From M3007 sp046160625 (GTDB lineage: Bacteria; Bacteroidota; Bacteroidia; Chitinophagales; Saprospiraceae), in NCBI GenBank assembly GCA_046160625.1, contig JBJXGZ010000101.1:34741-98740 (forward strand): a DNA stretch of 64,000 nucleotides, in the 5' to 3' direction. Within the stretch, counting starts at the first letter, position 1; each line of letters opens with the position of its first letter. Below, piece by piece: positions 1-8,244 of this stretch. The notes beneath the pieces were generated by a model, which was not told the origin of the DNA, did not search any database, and worked only from the letters and a program-made list of their open reading frames with translations. The position numbers and the translations under genes were made by a program.

Positions 1-1671
1 TACTCTTGCTCGCCTTATGGAACTGGCTCTTTTCCAACAAGTTTTCAGAACATGAACCTCGCCCGGGCCGGTTACATTTTTGTTTTCCAGGATGTTCGGG
101 GACGCTATATGAGCGAGGGTGAATTCGTGGATGTTCGGCCCTTCATTCCAGCTTCTGATCCAAGCCCCAAAGGCAAAAAGCAAACGGACGAAAGTTCAGA
201 TACCTATGACACGGTAGATTGGCTGTTGAAAAACGCCAGCAACAACAATGGCCGGGTAGGTGTAATGGGTATTTCGTACCCCGGTTTTTATGCCACAATG
301 GCAATTCTGGCAGGGCATCCGGCCATCAAAGCAGTGTCGCCACAGGCCCCTGTGACTGATTGGTTTGTTGGCGATGATTTCCACCATAACGGCGCCTTTA
401 TGCTGATGGACGCCTTTGGCTTTTATTCGGGGTTTGGAAAACCCCGGCCTAAACCGACTACTGAAGGTCAAGCAGGGTTTAGCAACTGGAAGACACCGGA
501 TAATTATGATTTTTTCCTTCGGGCAGGCGCCTTGCGCAACTTCGCTACGAAATTTGATATGGGCAAAATCCCATTCTGGAACGACCTGATGACACACCCC
601 GATTACGACGCCTGGTGGAAAGCCCGCAACCCACGCCCGCACCTCAAAAATGTGATGCCTGCTGTGATGACCGTTGGTGGTCTTTTTGATGCGGAAGACT
701 GTTGGGGGGCCTGGAATACCTACAAAGCCCTTGAAAAGCAGAACCCTTCGACACACCCCAATAGCATCGTTATGGGTCCTTGGGTGCATGGTGGCTGGGC
801 ACGTGGTACTGGCGAACGGCTTGGAAATGTTGTATTTGGCTCTAAGACCAGCCAATTTTATGAGCAGGAAATCGAGTTGAAATTTTTTGAACACCACCTA
901 AAGGGGCAAGGAAAAATGGACCTGCCCGAAGCATATGTTTTTGAAACAGGTAGCAACCAATGGACCACTTATGATGCCTGGCCTCCAAAAAACACAGCAC
1001 AGCAAAAGTTTTACTTCCAGCCGAAGGGCAAATTGTCTGCCCAGTCCCCAACTTCCAATTCCCAGACACCATTTGAGCAGTACGTCAGCGACCCAACCAA
1101 ACCTGTGCCTTACACCGAAGATGTGCACCTTGGACGTACCCGTGAGTACATGTCTGACGATCAGCGTTTCGCGGCTCGCCGCCCTGATGTGTTGGTGTAT
1201 CAAACGGAAGTGCTCTCCGAACCAATTTCCGTCACAGGCCCTGTGATGGCTGATATTTGGACCAGCCTCAGCACAACTGATGCCGATTTTGTGGTCAAGT
1301 TGATAGACGTTTTCCCGGATACGCTCAAAAGCATAGAAAATGGCGTGCCATTGGGCGGTTACCAAATGCTTGTGCGAGGGGAGATTTTCCGGGGGCGCTA
1401 CCGGGAAAATTTTGAAAATCCTAAGGCTTTTGAACCGGGCGTGGTGACGAACGTAAAATTTGAACTGCCAGATGTGGCGCACACATTTTTGCCGGGCCAC
1501 AAACTCATGGTGCAGGTGCAGAGCAGTTGGTTCCCACTTGCCGACCGAAATCCGCAACAATTTGTCAATATTTACGAAGCGAAAGACGAAGATTTTGTGC
1601 CCTGCACGGTGCAGATCCATCGGAATCCCATAAATGCTTCGGGGGTGATTTTGCCGGTATTGAAAAAGTAA
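1..1671 (+). CDS. CocE/NonD family alpha/beta hydrolase (X-Pro dipeptidyl-peptidase / alpha-amino-acid ester hydrolase type), 5' truncated
   Basis: The frame is open back to base 1, so the true N-terminus and probable signal peptide lie outside the window; the ATG at 52 is internal. Visible are the nucleophile motif GISYPG (Ser about 75 residues after that ATG), a probable acid in GGLFDAEDC, and the catalytic His in GPWVHGGWARG. This is the Ser-Asp-His triad of the CocE/PepX S15 superfamily. The last 200 residues fit the jelly-roll PepX_C domain. Homologues of this layout are alpha-amino-acid ester hydrolases and glutaryl-7-ACA acylases that cleave amino-acyl esters or amides, usually in the periplasm or outside the cell. 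The family is secure; the substrate is not predictable. No sorting domain follows the jelly roll. Confidence 0.9.
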   Translation, partial: YSCSPYGTGSFPTSFQNMNLARAGYIFVFQDVRGRYMSEGEFVDVRPFIPASDPSPKGKKQTDESSDTYDTVDWLLKNASNNNGRVGVMGISYPGFYATMAILAGHPAIKAVSPQAPVTDWFVGDDFHHNGAFMLMDAFGFYSGFGKPRPKPTTEGQAGFSNWKTPDNYDFFLRAGALRNFATKFDMGKIPFWNDLMTHPDYDAWWKARNPRPHLKNVMPAVMTVGGLFDAEDCWGAWNTYKALEKQNPSTHPNSIVMGPWVHGGWARGTGERLGNVVFGSKTSQFYEQEIELKFFEHHLKGQGKMDLPEAYVFETGSNQWTTYDAWPPKNTAQQKFYFQPKGKLSAQSPTSNSQTPFEQYVSDPTKPVPYTEDVHLGRTREYMSDDQRFAARRPDVLVYQTEVLSEPISVTGPVMADIWTSLSTTDADFVVKLIDVFPDTLKSIENGVPLGGYQMLVRGEIFRGRYRENFENPKAFEPGVVTNVKFELPDVAHTFLPGHKLMVQVQSSWFPLADRNPQQFVNIYEAKDEDFVPCTVQIHRNPINASGVILPVLKK

Positions 1672-1743
1672 AACGTTGCTGACCGTGTTGGTTTTTAAAA
1701 CCTATGGGATGTAGAGATATTTTCTTTCCCATTCAGCGATATT

Positions 1744-1896
1744 TTTTTTGACAGGGTTAACAGGATGCAAAGGATATGTCGGCTTCGCCGACGCGCTCCA
1801 ATCATTGATTTGAGGCGATTATTTGCCAAAAACATTTATGTTACGGAGTCGGCGAAGCCGACATATCCTGTGCATCCTGTTAATCCTGTCAAAAAA
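1744..1896. repeat. Long imperfect inverted repeat (49-bp arms)
   Basis: Arms 1744-1792 and 1848-1896 are reverse complements with two mismatches, separated by 55 bases. Each arm is made of reiterated words of the type AACAGGAT/GACAGG and ends in a small palindrome around GGCTTCGCC. The element fills most of the 324-base gap between two plus-strand genes; no gene is visible in the gap. The TTTTTTGACAGG edge resembles repeats I recall from many Bacteroidota genomes. A terminator role is possible, since T runs flank both ends. Confidence 0.85.
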
Positions 1897-1995
1897 GATG
1901 TCACGACGCTTATTCATCGAACTTTATAAACCTATGTACATATACAGGTTTTTAAAGCCTAGCAGGTCTCAAGGGCTTGCAAAAAAACATCCACT

Positions 1996-3408
1996 ATGAA
2001 TAGATTTATAGCTCTCCTCATTCTTTGGTCATTGGCCCAATCTTCCCCTGCCCAAGTCACCTTCCAGCAAATACCCGGCCTGGCTTTTTTCGATAGCGTA
2101 GGCTATCTCAACGGCGTATCATGGGTAGATGTGGACAACGACAACCATCTAGACGTGTGTGTGACGGGTTCTGGCGGCACTTTTCCCAACTTCACAAATA
2201 TCAGCGCGATTTACCTCAACAACGGGAATGAAACGTTTACCAATACCGGCCTGCTCAACAGCGTCCAGAAAAACGCCTTTCGCCACGGGTGGGCTGATTA
2301 TAACAACGACGGCAACCTCGATCTCTACATTGGGGCAACATGGAACAGCAACGGAATCAATGAGTTGTGGACAAACAACGGTGGCACGAGCCTAACTTTA
2401 ACGCCCAACACGGGTGCCACTCCGAACCTAGCCCAACCATATGAAGGTACCGTCAGTTGGGCGGATTACAACAATGATGGCTGGGCCGACCTTTTCCTTC
2501 CGCGCTGGAACGATTTAAAAAACAGGCTCTTTCGGAATAGCGGTAACGGCACCTTTACTGAAGTGACGGTGGGCGCGATCGTAAACGATCTGGCATGGAC
2601 ATCGGGTGGTTTTTGGGGCGATTACGACAACGACCGCGATCAAGACCTTTTTGTGGTGAATTACCAAATCGGGGCCTCTGCACCGGGGAATAACCACCTT
2701 TTCAGAAACAATGGTGATGGGACATTTACCAAAAACACCACTGCCGGACAGGTTGTTACCATTCAACAAAACGGGCGCTCGGCCAATTGGGCAGATGTGA
2801 ACAATGATGGTTTTTTAGACCTTTTTGTCTGCAATCAGTTTGGCCAGGATTTGTTGCACATCAACAATGGGGATGCGACATTTACTACAAAACTTATCGG
2901 TGGTACGAACCACACTTCATGGTCGTCCAACTGGGGTGATTACGACAACGACGGTGATCTTGATTTGGTGACCCTCGGTTTTTGGAATACTGACAGCCGC
3001 TTTTGGGAGAACGATGGCCAAGGCAACTTGAGCAATGCGACGGCCAATCACCCTAATATATTTCCCACCTCTACCAGTGGCTCCAACAGCAACGGTGTTG
3101 TATGGGTGGACTACAACCGCGATGGCTGGCTCGACTTGCACATTACACAGCCAGATTTGTTGCCTGACCGTTTTTTTGAAAATGAAAAAACGACTTGCCG
3201 TTCCTGGCTCGAAATCAAGTGTATCGGTATGGAATCAAACCGTGCGGCTATTGGAACCACCCTGCGGGCCAAAGCGCAAGTGGGCGGAAATCCGGTGTGG
3301 CAAATGCGTCAGGTTTCGGCACAAACGGCTGCCACGGGCAACAACCCGATGCTTCAACATTTTGGCTTTGACGATGCTGCGCAGGTGGATTCTTTGATTG
3401 TAGAATGA
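1996..3408 (+). CDS. N-terminal piece of the FG-GAP protein (signal peptide, seven repeats, part of ASPIC/UnbV)
   Basis: This is the part that would be made if the TGA at 3406 acts as a stop: 470 residues with the signal peptide and repeat propeller but without the sorting domain. It would reach the periplasm but should not be handled by the T9SS. Confidence 0.7.
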   Translation: MNRFIALLILWSLAQSSPAQVTFQQIPGLAFFDSVGYLNGVSWVDVDNDNHLDVCVTGSGGTFPNFTNISAIYLNNGNETFTNTGLLNSVQKNAFRHGWADYNNDGNLDLYIGATWNSNGINELWTNNGGTSLTLTPNTGATPNLAQPYEGTVSWADYNNDGWADLFLPRWNDLKNRLFRNSGNGTFTEVTVGAIVNDLAWTSGGFWGDYDNDRDQDLFVVNYQIGASAPGNNHLFRNNGDGTFTKNTTAGQVVTIQQNGRSANWADVNNDGFLDLFVCNQFGQDLLHINNGDATFTTKLIGGTNHTSWSSNWGDYDNDGDLDLVTLGFWNTDSRFWENDGQGNLSNATANHPNIFPTSTSGSNSNGVVWVDYNRDGWLDLHITQPDLLPDRFFENEKTTCRSWLEIKCIGMESNRAAIGTTLRAKAQVGGNPVWQMRQVSAQTAATGNNPMLQHFGFDDAAQVDSLIVE

Positions 3409-4248
3409 CCGTCAGGAAAAACCTGTGTTTTTACCCAAGTCGGAGTGAACCAAATCATTGATATCCAGGAAGATTGCGGCATAAATGTGACACAAAATGC
3501 GCCGCCCTTGCCAGGGACATCACAAACTGTGACCCTTTGTATGCCTGCTATTGACACGCTGCAATTGCAGCCAAATTCCCCGGCGGGGGGAATCTGGACA
3601 GCCAGTTGTGGCATTTGTGTTAGTAACGAAGGTATTTTTGACCCTCAAAATTTGGCCGCAGGAGAATACTTCGTTCGATATGTTCAAGGGGGGATTTGCA
3701 GCGGAACAGCAGATACTTTTTTGATTCAATTGCTGTTGCCACCAACTCTTATTTTATCAGGTGATACCACGGTATTTGTTGGGGAAGAGGTCCCTCTTGT
3801 GGCTTCTGGAGCACAAAACTACCTGTGGCAAACGAGTGATAACCTGAGCTGTGACAATTGTTCCGATCCCGTTTTTACAGCCGACACCACCACCGTTTTT
3901 TTGGTCATGGGACAAGATGCTTTTGGTTGCGTTGCCACAGACAGTCTGACCGTCACAGTGCTCCCGGATCTGAAATTCGATATGCCCAACGCTTTTACGC
4001 CCAATGGCGACGGCAGCAATGATGTGTTCATGCCTGCCTTCAAAGGCGATATATTTGAGCGATTCTACCTGCGAGTTTTCACACGTTGGGGCGAATTGAT
4101 TTTTGAATCTAACGCGCCCACTCAAGGCTGGAACGGGATGTTGAAAGACATAGCCCTCCCATCAGATGTATATGTTTATATCTTTGAATACGGCCTAACT
4201 GATGGGCGCTCAGGACAGGAAAAGGGGGATGTGACGCTGTTGCGATAA
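3409..4248 (+). CDS. C-terminal piece of the FG-GAP protein, in frame after the stop, with T9SS type B sorting domain
   Basis: The frame continues directly after the stop with the rest of the ASPIC/UnbV domain (PSGKTCVFTQVGV) and ends with the type B sorting domain. The first possible initiation codon is a GTG at 3445. The piece has no signal peptide, so it is unlikely to be a functional gene by itself. Confidence 0.6.
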   Translation, partial: PSGKTCVFTQVGVNQIIDIQEDCGINVTQNAPPLPGTSQTVTLCMPAIDTLQLQPNSPAGGIWTASCGICVSNEGIFDPQNLAAGEYFVRYVQGGICSGTADTFLIQLLLPPTLILSGDTTVFVGEEVPLVASGAQNYLWQTSDNLSCDNCSDPVFTADTTTVFLVMGQDAFGCVATDSLTVTVLPDLKFDMPNAFTPNGDGSNDVFMPAFKGDIFERFYLRVFTRWGELIFESNAPTQGWNGMLKDIALPSDVYVYIFEYGLTDGRSGQEKGDVTLLR

Positions 4249-4270
4249 GATGTGCCTGAGCAATCTATTC

Positions 4271-4337
4271 CACGCAACGCCGCTACGGCGCAACGTTTTT
4301 TAATACTATAAACGTTGCGCCGTAGCGGCGTTGCGTG
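4271..4337. repeat. Perfect 28-bp inverted repeat between convergent genes
   Basis: Arms 4271-4298 and 4310-4337 match perfectly around an 11-base A/T loop. Each arm contains the words GCAACG and the palindrome-like CCGCTACGGCG. It sits between the end of the FG-GAP gene and the end of the convergent lipoprotein gene. It could act as a bidirectional terminator, although no long T run follows the stem. Confidence 0.85.
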
Positions 4338-4362
4338 AAACAATTTTGTTTGGGTACTTAAA

Positions 4363-4767
4363 CTATTGCCGCTCAAATACTACCTGGTATCGTGTGTTGT
4401 TCTCGATGAGTTCTGCGGTCATGCTCGTTTCTGAGATGGCTATAATGTCCCAGGTTTTTTGGTCGCCATCCGTGTAGTTGAGCGTAACGTCTTGTTTGGA
4501 GTGGTCTTCGAGCCACTCGCCATTGTACAACTGGATGATTTTTTCTGTGAGCGGCACGGTTCTTGTCAAGATAAGGATGAATTCACGGCTGTCCTCAAGA
4601 TTCAGATCAAAAGTGTAGGAGGAGCTGACATCCACCTCATTGATGGTGACATTCGAAGAAAGCCAATGGCCGACGAGTTCGTCTTTGAAGGTTTTTTCTT
4701 TTTTGCAGGCGAATAAAGCAGAGGCCAGAAGCAGGAAGGCAGTAAGGTTTAAAACTGCGTTTTTCAT
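4363..4767 (-). CDS. Small lipocalin-like lipoprotein
   Basis: This 134-residue protein has a lipoprotein signal peptide with the lipobox ALFAC at Cys21 followed by KKEK. The start at 4767 was chosen because it begins the signal peptide; the longer frame upstream adds unrelated sequence. The mature part begins with L-V-G-H-W and then predicted beta strands, as in the lipocalin-like lipoproteins common in Bacteroidota. No enzyme motif is visible, and a ligand cannot be inferred. Confidence 0.75.
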   Translation of the reverse strand: MKNAVLNLTAFLLLASALFACKKEKTFKDELVGHWLSSNVTINEVDVSSSYTFDLNLEDSREFILILTRTVPLTEKIIQLYNGEWLEDHSKQDVTLNYTDGDQKTWDIIAISETSMTAELIENNTRYQVVFERQ

Positions 4768-5008
4768 GATAAGGAATGATTGATAAAGTGAAACGATAGG
4801 AATTGAGTAATTGTCCGTTGGAAGCCAGACCGCGCATAAATGCCCAAGGCTCAAAAAATATTGCCACCTGAATACCCCCTTTAACCAAACCATAATTGTA
4901 ACTTCGCCGAATATTTGCGTCGTTATGCAACTTATATTTAAAATAATCCCCGCGCTTGCCCTCGGCTATTTTCCGCATTTTTCTTTCAAACCATTCTTGA
5001 TTAAAATT

Positions 5009-5785
5009 ATGCAAAAGAAATACGCCACAATTGCAGCTTTTTTACTTTTCTCCCAAATCAGTTTTGCCCAACTCAAGCATCTCAATCTCAACGTGAGCAT
5101 GAATGGCGGCTACTCTCAGTTGTCGCACAAAACCGATTTCCAGACCACCCCACTTTATAACCTTTATGATTTTGTTGCCTTTTCACATGGAGGCACAGAC
5201 GATTACACCTGGGAGGAATTTCTCGAAACGTACAAGATCAAAGACCACTTTGGGCAGCCGCGTTTGGGCTTTTCAGCACTCCTGACTTACCGCGATTGGC
5301 CCATCAAAGCACTCGGTGAGGCCATGTCCTCCCCATCGTCTTACACCCGTTCATCCTATGCTGTTACGGTAGGCTTGGGGAAAGACATGTACATCTCAGA
5401 CAGCACCTGGTATTTTTCTTTCCTGGGCGGTTACAAATACGTGATCAGGGATTATGGTTTTGGAGCCAACACCATTGTCAATAGTATCGGTGTTGCTGAA
5501 CAGCGCGATAATGCAGCCTCGTTTTTCGCACCAGTGAAACCATTAGGGCGACCTTCAGGAGATTTGTTTGCTATTAGAGTGGGTTTTGCCAGAACACTTG
5601 ATTGGTACTATCGCTGGAGCGTAGGCGTAGAAGCCTACTACGAACTTGACCTCACAGATAAGATCGTGCGGAGTTCGCGTATGACAACATACGGGGCGCA
5701 GTTGTATGTCCGTTGCAAGATTTTTGGAAAAAATGTAGAGGAGGATCGCTATTACCCTAACCCGGCAGGTGGAAGAAGGAATTAA
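5009..5785 (+). CDS. Conserved hypothetical exported protein, possible outer-membrane beta-barrel
   Basis: The 258-residue product starts with a clean signal peptide (MQKKYATIAAFLLF, cleavage after SFAQ), which fixes the start at 5009 rather than the longer frame from 4811. The mature part alternates aromatic and polar residues (WYFSFLGGYKYV, RWSVGVEAYYEL, YGAQLYVRCKI) in the manner of a small outer-membrane barrel. I do not recognise the family. It faces the lipoprotein gene divergently, but the two do not obviously share a function. Confidence 0.65.
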   Translation: MQKKYATIAAFLLFSQISFAQLKHLNLNVSMNGGYSQLSHKTDFQTTPLYNLYDFVAFSHGGTDDYTWEEFLETYKIKDHFGQPRLGFSALLTYRDWPIKALGEAMSSPSSYTRSSYAVTVGLGKDMYISDSTWYFSFLGGYKYVIRDYGFGANTIVNSIGVAEQRDNAASFFAPVKPLGRPSGDLFAIRVGFARTLDWYYRWSVGVEAYYELDLTDKIVRSSRMTTYGAQLYVRCKIFGKNVEEDRYYPNPAGGRRN

Positions 5786-5795
5786 GTTGGCTACT

Positions 5796-7379
5796 TTATT
5801 CCACAATTAAAGTAGCAAAGCCAATTTTGCCCTCCAGGACGGCACGCACGATATACACGCCCTTGGCTTTCGCCTGAAAGTCAAGGGCGATTTTATTATC
5901 CTCGGCATACTGTTGAGAAGTATGGCAAACGGCACCTGTTGGATCGAATACCGCTATTTCTACTTGTTTTCCGATAGAAAATAACCTTGAGATTAAAACC
6001 ACTTGGCCTGTTTTGGACGGGTTGGGAGCAAGTTTTAATTCGATAACTGAGTTGTATGATAAAGGTTCGGTTTTCGGGAATTCGCCCATTCCAAAAGACT
6101 CTTTCCGGGCAATTACAAGGGTTGTGCCTCGATTAAATACAATACGCTTCCCCGTAACGTCGAGTGCTGTGTCGCGATTTACGATACTAGGGTGCTGGAG
6201 TGAGAGAAACATGAAACGGTAGTCAGGCGTGAATGTAATGCCGGTTGGCTCGCTGCCTGCAGGGGTTGTCGCAAAAAGGGAAATTTTCGGGTTGGTTGCG
6301 GTATGGCTTGGCCTCACCACCCAAATATGATTCTCGCCGCCATCTTGCAGTACCCAAAGGTTATTGACATTGTCAAAGGCGAGATTGTCAGCCCCATTGC
6401 TCCAGGGGGTCCATTTTATTCCTACAGCCGTTTGGATGGGGTATTGTGTGCTTTCTACAAAAACCTCCAGGTCTGATATGCTGAAGCCCTGATCCTTAAA
6501 CCGCCAAATACGCCCGCTAAACTTTGCGGCGAAGTAGATTTTGCCAGAGGGGCCGATTTCCACATCCTCAACTCCCGAAAAATTCCAGGCACCTATTTGT
6601 TGACAAAAAGCATTGATGTTATTGCAGAATTTGGGTTTGTGGTTTGGCACTTGCACCCAGGTTGCAGTGGAGGAGATGGAGTCATCGCGGACCAGCACGA
6701 AAAGTTTGCCATCGGCCAGCTGCCTTTTTTGCGTCGCTATGTATTTGAAAATATAGCCGTGGGTCTGGTCATCAGCGCCCCAGTAAACCGTTCTTTGATC
6801 AGCGGCAATGACACAGTTTTCATGGAGGGCATTGCCCGCTTTCCAGATTTTCTGGACAAATTGTCGGTCGCTGGGACGGGATTCTATCAGCCAGCCTGAG
6901 TCGTAGTAGCCATTGCTGTCAAGATCACTGGTCAAAATAGATTCTTCGCCAGAAATAACGGTGCCCCAGGGAGTTATACAGCCAGAGCAGGGTCTGTTGA
7001 TTCCTCCTGCGGCCGAAAAGTCAATGGGCAGACCTTCCTCAATTTCCCAGATCTTATTTTGAGAATCGAATCTCAGGTCAAAGACCGTAACTCCGCCTTG
7101 AAGGCTAGCAATTTCGTGGTTGAGGGAGAGATAGCCAGAATCACTTCGCCCGTTTATAGGTACATAGGCTGTGAAGTCAGGGGCATATCTCAAAGTAGAG
7201 CCGTCTGAAAGCGTATCGCCCGTTTGCGCCAGAACTTGAAAGGCATGCGTGCACGGCAATACCAAATGCCCTGTCTGGCTTGTGGGTACTACCGACATGA
7301 AATTACCGATGTTTTGTGCAACAAGCAGGAAGGTAGCCAAACAAAAGAAGAGGACAGTTGCCCATCGCGTGTATTTCAC
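5796..7379 (-). CDS. DUF839/PhoX-like secreted protein with T9SS type A sorting domain
   Basis: The 527-residue product has a signal peptide (LATFLLVAQ) and a body typical of the DUF839/PhoX group. It shows the GYLSLNHE segment near the N-terminus, an internal CSGCITPWGTVISGEE stretch and later propeller-like strands such as GPSGKIYFAAKFSGRIWRF. PhoX proteins are calcium/iron alkaline phosphatases, but many DUF839 members have no proven activity, so phosphatase function is only a possibility. The last 80 residues (LAPNPSKTGQVVLISR to GFATLIVE) form a Por_Secre_tail type A sorting domain, so the protein should leave the cell by the T9SS. Confidence 0.8.
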   Translation of the reverse strand: MKYTRWATVLFFCLATFLLVAQNIGNFMSVVPTSQTGHLVLPCTHAFQVLAQTGDTLSDGSTLRYAPDFTAYVPINGRSDSGYLSLNHEIASLQGGVTVFDLRFDSQNKIWEIEEGLPIDFSAAGGINRPCSGCITPWGTVISGEESILTSDLDSNGYYDSGWLIESRPSDRQFVQKIWKAGNALHENCVIAADQRTVYWGADDQTHGYIFKYIATQKRQLADGKLFVLVRDDSISSTATWVQVPNHKPKFCNNINAFCQQIGAWNFSGVEDVEIGPSGKIYFAAKFSGRIWRFKDQGFSISDLEVFVESTQYPIQTAVGIKWTPWSNGADNLAFDNVNNLWVLQDGGENHIWVVRPSHTATNPKISLFATTPAGSEPTGITFTPDYRFMFLSLQHPSIVNRDTALDVTGKRIVFNRGTTLVIARKESFGMGEFPKTEPLSYNSVIELKLAPNPSKTGQVVLISRLFSIGKQVEIAVFDPTGAVCHTSQQYAEDNKIALDFQAKAKGVYIVRAVLEGKIGFATLIVE

Positions 7380-7445
7380 ATTGACAATATTTTATCTGTC
7401 GGGAGCCTGGAATAGAGGTGACTTTATTTCCAACACTTTTTGAGC

Positions 7446-8186
7446 TTATTTTTTTTCCGGCACAGGCAGTTTCATGTCTAGCTTTTCCAGCCTTTCCACA
7501 ATGGTTTTGGCAATAAAATAATCGCGGAACCAGCGATTGTCTACCGGGCAGATATGCCAGGGGGTGGTGCTATTGTTAATGGCGTATTCGTACGCCTCCA
7601 TGTATTTGTCCCAAAGCTTGCGCTCTTCCCAGTCGGCATCATTGTGCTTCCAGAATTTAGTTGGGTCGTCGAGACGCTGTTGGAGCTGGATGCCTTGTTC
7701 TTCAAAGGAAATGTGCATGTAGAACTTGAAAATCAAAGTGTTGTTGTCAAACTGAATCAAGTCCTCGAGCGCATTGATGGCTGCCATGCGCTTCTCCACG
7801 CGCTCCATATCAATCCAGTTGTGTACGCGCTGTATTAAAATATCTTCATAATGGCTGCGATTGAAGATGGTTGTCATGCCTTTTTGTGGCACCCATTTAT
7901 GTACTCGCCACAGAAAATCATGGGCAAACTCTTCCTCAGTTGGTTTCTTGAAACTCACTAAATCCAAACCAGCGATGGTGCAATGGTGAAACACATTGCG
8001 CACTGCCCCATCTTTACCGCTTCCGTCCATGCCTTGCAGGATGACTAGTATGGAGTATTTGCTTTCGGCATACATTATATTTTGAAGTTCGCCAAGGCGC
8101 TCAACGAGGCGTTTGGTCTCGTCTTTCAGGTCTTTTTTTTCCAGATTTTTAGGTGCTTCCGTTGGGAAGGAGGAGAGTTTGATCAT
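7446..8186 (-). CDS. ppk2: Polyphosphate kinase 2 family protein
   Basis: PPK2 enzymes transfer phosphate between polyphosphate and nucleotides. This 246-residue, single-domain copy has Walker A GMDGSGKDG at about residues 52-60, the lid segment with KPTEEE and HDFLWR, Walker B-like NRSHYEDIL, and the terminal motif NRWFRDYFIA. Length and motifs fit the short single-domain PPK2 group that phosphorylates AMP or ADP; the subclass cannot be settled by eye. It is the last gene of a minus-strand run after lipB and aceE, 58 bases downstream of aceE, and may be co-transcribed. Confidence 0.92.
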   Translation of the reverse strand: MIKLSSFPTEAPKNLEKKDLKDETKRLVERLGELQNIMYAESKYSILVILQGMDGSGKDGAVRNVFHHCTIAGLDLVSFKKPTEEEFAHDFLWRVHKWVPQKGMTTIFNRSHYEDILIQRVHNWIDMERVEKRMAAINALEDLIQFDNNTLIFKFYMHISFEEQGIQLQQRLDDPTKFWKHNDADWEERKLWDKYMEAYEYAINNSTTPWHICPVDNRWFRDYFIAKTIVERLEKLDMKLPVPEKK

Positions 8187-8190
8187 TGTT

Positions 8191-8224
8191 GAACGATGAA
8201 CTATGAACTATAAACTATAAACTC
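8191..8224. repeat. Short tandem words (GAACTAT / AAACTAT) between aceE and ppk2
   Basis: The gap holds a run of near-identical 8-base words (gaactatg, aactataa, actataaa). It is a direct repeat with no clear hairpin and resembles the reiterated words found in the other gaps of this window. Confidence 0.6.
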
Positions 8225-8244
8225 TTGAAGTGTAATGCTTGAAT

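Larger units (their letters stand above)
1996..4248 (+). pseudogene. FG-GAP/VCBS repeat surface protein with ASPIC/UnbV domain and T9SS type B sorting domain, interrupted by in-frame TGA
   Basis: The reading frame is continuous from 1996 to 4248 except for a TGA at 3406-3408. After a signal peptide (cleavage near SSPAQ) come about seven integrin-like repeats with the calcium-loop pattern D-x-N/D-x-D-G-x-x-D (for example WADYNNDGNLDLYIG). An ASPIC/UnbV region follows, then Ig-like sequence, then a gliding-motility C-terminal domain (MPNAFTPNGDGSNDVF, RWGELIF, W-N-G) that targets proteins to the T9SS as type B cargo. The stop falls inside the ASPIC motif usually read V-E-W-P-S-G; here it reads V-E-stop-P-S-G. 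One TGG to TGA change explains it. This may be a real nonsense mutation, a sequencing error or readthrough (TGA followed by C is a leaky context). If real, the first product lacks its export signal to the surface. Confidence 0.8.

Noticed and set aside
196..897. Minus-strand frame opposite the CocE-type gene
   Set aside because: Antisense to a conserved hydrolase, low-complexity Cys/His-rich translation without family features.
4271..4337. Simple Rho-independent terminator
   Set aside because: The stem is perfect but has no T run immediately after it; it belongs with the other word hairpins instead.
4811..5008. N-terminal extension of the 5009 gene
   Set aside because: A clear signal peptide begins at 5009; the extension would bury it and has no conserved sequence.
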